Positions 62,183-64,000 of a stretch of DNA of 64,000 nt are shown here, piece by piece; the first letter of the stretch is position 1, and each line of letters opens with the position of its first letter. Origin of the DNA: Aliiroseovarius sp. F47248L (lineage in GTDB: Bacteria; Pseudomonadota; Alphaproteobacteria; Rhodobacterales; Rhodobacteraceae); assembly GCF_023016085.1 (NCBI RefSeq), contig NZ_JALKBF010000001.1, positions 310,001 through 374,000 of the forward strand. The letters run 5' to 3'. A program made the position numbers and the translations under genes. Under the pieces are notes generated by a model. The model did not search any database. It was not told the DNA's origin and saw only the letters and a program-made list of their open reading frames with translations.

Positions 62183-62902
62183 TCACGCATAGCCGATTGC
62201 GTCGAGCACCTGATTGATCATGCCCAGTATCTTTTGCGCATGTGCCTTGTCGTCGAGCAGGAGTTTCCGGATGCCTTCGTCCTCTTCGGTTTCCAAATCG
62301 TTGTCGATCTCGACAAGCTCTTGCGCCCACATGTCTCGTTTGTCCTGCCATTTTTCAAGCTCGACCACATCCTCTTTCATCATTGGCCCCTGTATCCGGG
62401 CTTCGCCTGTTTTGAAGTTAATTCGGACCTGATCAGGGTGGGGCAGGGGGGCAGGCAAATGTGTGATGCCCAAGGCTTCTCTGCGTTGTAATTCCTCATT
62501 CCACTCGACCTTGTAGGCAATCGCTGTCTGAACCCACTCATCCGACATTTGCTTGTTTTCGCGTTCCGTTGACCCCAAGAGTTCCGCGAACAAACGCTGA
62601 GACCGGTGTTGACCCTTGACCGCATTGACAGCCAGAGCGCGCATCACAGCCTGCGCCATTGGTACGGTCACATTACGGTCGCCGTCGCGCACCGTGATAT
62701 CGCGGTAGGCTTCGTCTAGAATAATGCCTTTGAGACGTTCTTCATTGAGTTTCGGTTGCTTGTTTTTCGACCCACGTGGCCGCCCCTTGGGATTGCCGGA
62801 TTGTCCCGGCTTAAACCGTGTGTCGGTCGGAGGTTTGCCATATCCGACCTCATAGTCTGAGGCATGATTATTTGAGGGAAGAGGGTTTTTACCTGTCGTC
62901 AT
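62183..62902 (-). CDS. DUF5681 domain protein (phage-associated)
   Basis: From the ATG at 62902 the product has 239 residues. The N terminus carries YEVGYGKPPTDTRFKPGQSG followed by NPKGRPRGSKN, the defining DUF5681 motif. The C-terminal half is charged and helical. In other alphaproteobacteria these proteins lie next to ParB-type methylases and terminase genes of prophages, so a role in DNA packaging or its small terminase is possible but unproven. It overlaps the methylase gene by ATGA. Confidence 0.85.
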   Translation of the reverse strand: MTTGKNPLPSNNHASDYEVGYGKPPTDTRFKPGQSGNPKGRPRGSKNKQPKLNEERLKGIILDEAYRDITVRDGDRNVTVPMAQAVMRALAVNAVKGQHRSQRLFAELLGSTERENKQMSDEWVQTAIAYKVEWNEELQRREALGITHLPAPLPHPDQVRINFKTGEARIQGPMMKEDVVELEKWQDKRDMWAQELVEIDNDLETEEDEGIRKLLLDDKAHAQKILGMINQVLDAIGYA

Positions 62903-64000
62903 TCGGCTGCCTCCTGAACCTGAACAGTGCGGGGCCATCCGCAAACAAGTTGTTCGGCCTCGTCCTTTGCGAAGATCTCCCACCGCGCTAGAATTCGATC
63001 ACAATAGATTTGATCCAACTCGCAAAGATAAGCCTTCCGGCCGGTCTTTTCTGCCGCAATGAGCGTTGAACCGGAACCGCCAAATATATCCAGAACGATA
63101 TCCCCACGGCCCGATACATCCCGGATTGCATCTGCAATCATCTGCACAGGTTTTACTGTCGGATGCAGGGCCAACTCTTCCATGCGATTGCCATGACGAC
63201 TGTTGACGCCGCGATATTCCCAGACATTGGTGCGGTATCGCCCATGTTGACCAAGTTCAAAATTGTTTATGTGCGCCGAAGTGCCTTTCTTGAACACGAA
63301 GATTAACTCATGTCGCGAGCGGTAGAACGTCCCCATGCCGCCATTGTCCTTGGCCCAGACAATCAAATTCTTCAATTCGTCATAGACTTTTTGCCCAGCA
63401 GCTAGGATTTCTGTCATGTGCCGCCAATCCATACAGACAAAGTGAATCGAGCCGTCTGCGCTATGATCTGCAAGATTGTGGAAGGCTGTCTCCAGAAACG
63501 CAGTAAACTCCTCCTGGCACATCTCGCCAGACGCCATGGCGAACTCGCGGTGCTGGATGCAGCCAGAGTTTCCGACATGGCCATCAATAGGCACGTTGTA
63601 TGGCGGGTCACTAAATATCATTTGTGCCACCTCGCCCTCCATGAGCAAGGACACCACATCTGTGTCCAAGGTGTCACCGCAAATCAGTCGATGTCGGCCC
63701 AGTTGCCAAATATCGCCTGGCTGAACCCGACCAGGTACATCCATTGGTATGATGTCATCATCAGGATCTCCGGGTTCTTCTGGTGCAACAGTATCCAGTA
63801 TCCCATCGATTTCGGGGATGGAGAAACCAGTCAACGAGACATCGAACTCAAGGTCACTCGACATCAACGCGCCGAGTTCTGCGGCCAGGAGATCGTCATC
63901 CCAACCCGCATTAAGCGCGAGTTTGTTATCTGCCAGCACATAGGCCCGCTTTTCGTCATCGTTCATGTAATCCAGTCGCAGACATGGTACTTCGCGCATA
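62899..64000 (-). CDS. ParB-type DNA methylase (partial, cut by window end)
   Basis: The frame is open at base 64000, and the Met at 63999 is probably internal: VPCLRLDYMNDDEKRAYVLADNKLALN is the end of a ParB-like nuclease domain. The methylase part follows, with IFSDPPYNVP (motif IV, DPPY) before DIFGGSGSTLIAAEKTGR (motif I), the beta-class order of N4-cytosine or N6-adenine methylases. The C terminus ends QVQEAAE. With DUF5681 downstream, this is the conserved start of a phage-like gene set. The methylation target cannot be told. Confidence 0.92.
   Translation of the reverse strand, partial: MREVPCLRLDYMNDDEKRAYVLADNKLALNAGWDDDLLAAELGALMSSDLEFDVSLTGFSIPEIDGILDTVAPEEPGDPDDDIIPMDVPGRVQPGDIWQLGRHRLICGDTLDTDVVSLLMEGEVAQMIFSDPPYNVPIDGHVGNSGCIQHREFAMASGEMCQEEFTAFLETAFHNLADHSADGSIHFVCMDWRHMTEILAAGQKVYDELKNLIVWAKDNGGMGTFYRSRHELIFVFKKGTSAHINNFELGQHGRYRTNVWEYRGVNSRHGNRMEELALHPTVKPVQMIADAIRDVSGRGDIVLDIFGGSGSTLIAAEKTGRKAYLCELDQIYCDRILARWEIFAKDEAEQLVCGWPRTVQVQEAAE

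Noticed and set aside
1..64000. CRISPR array
   Set aside because: No regularly spaced repeats of 24-40 bp were seen anywhere, and no cas genes are present.

Overview
The window looks like a chromosomal segment of a marine alphaproteobacterium of the Rhodobacteraceae (Roseobacter group). The basis is gene content and order rather than any alignment: a propionyl-CoA carboxylase / methylmalonyl-CoA mutase cluster with a PccR-type regulator and a 681-residue PccA, a short 450-residue ProS, DUF1150, DUF465, DUF2937 and DUF5681 proteins, a capsule KpsT/KpsE-KdsA set, and an FrcBCA sugar importer. Coding density is high, and 4-bp ATGA start/stop overlaps are frequent.

Layout. 1-13.5 kb: a cut-off hydrolase, the PccR-like regulator, an MFS exporter, then pccB, two small genes, a small lipoprotein, pccA, a GT-C-like membrane protein, methylmalonyl-CoA mutase, a VOC protein and an acetyltransferase. 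Together these carry propionyl-CoA to succinyl-CoA, apart from methylmalonyl-CoA epimerase, which is not clearly present. 13.5-28.7 kb is housekeeping: nhaA, a TerB/DnaJ protein, an EEP-family phosphatase/nuclease, ppx and ppk, hda, an AI-2E-family permease, proS, an outer-membrane barrel, purEK and an Hsp20. 28.7-40.5 kb: a PAPS-synthesis protein with a DNA-binding domain in frame at its N terminus, trxB/lrp, pgeF-MidA-lgt, DNA glycosylase-like and SseB proteins, an ArsR-controlled permease and a second NhaA. 40.7-45.4 kb: capsule export ATPase, KpsE-like protein, Kdo8P synthase and a phosphohexomutase.

45.5-56.6 kb is an accessory island that begins at tRNA-Gln(UUG). It holds a serine recombinase with its DUF2924 partner, a PIN-domain protein preceded by a degenerate tRNA-Gly-like sequence, a TcmP / Gp37-Gp68 three-cysteine pair, a Slam-like barrel with a TbpB-like lipoprotein, a HEPN-like protein, a tyrosine integrase and a GFA-family protein. 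The non-coding stretches carry dispersed repeats and a transposase fragment. A 44-bp imperfect direct repeat flanks the Slam-to-integrase part and may mark a nested mobile unit.

56.6-62 kb returns to metabolism: an FrcABC sugar ABC importer, a divergent ROK-family regulator and a sugar epimerase/dehydrogenase. At 62.1 kb a perfect 20-bp inverted repeat precedes phage-type genes (DUF5681 protein and a ParB-type DNA methylase) that run off the end of the window.

The most interesting candidates for undescribed biology are the tRNA-like element directly upstream of the PIN gene, the TcmP/Gp37 pair, the miniature Slam/lipoprotein unit, and the in-frame HTH-Sat-CysC protein with a perfect palindrome upstream. 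Functional statements rest on motif and family recognition by eye; no database search was possible.
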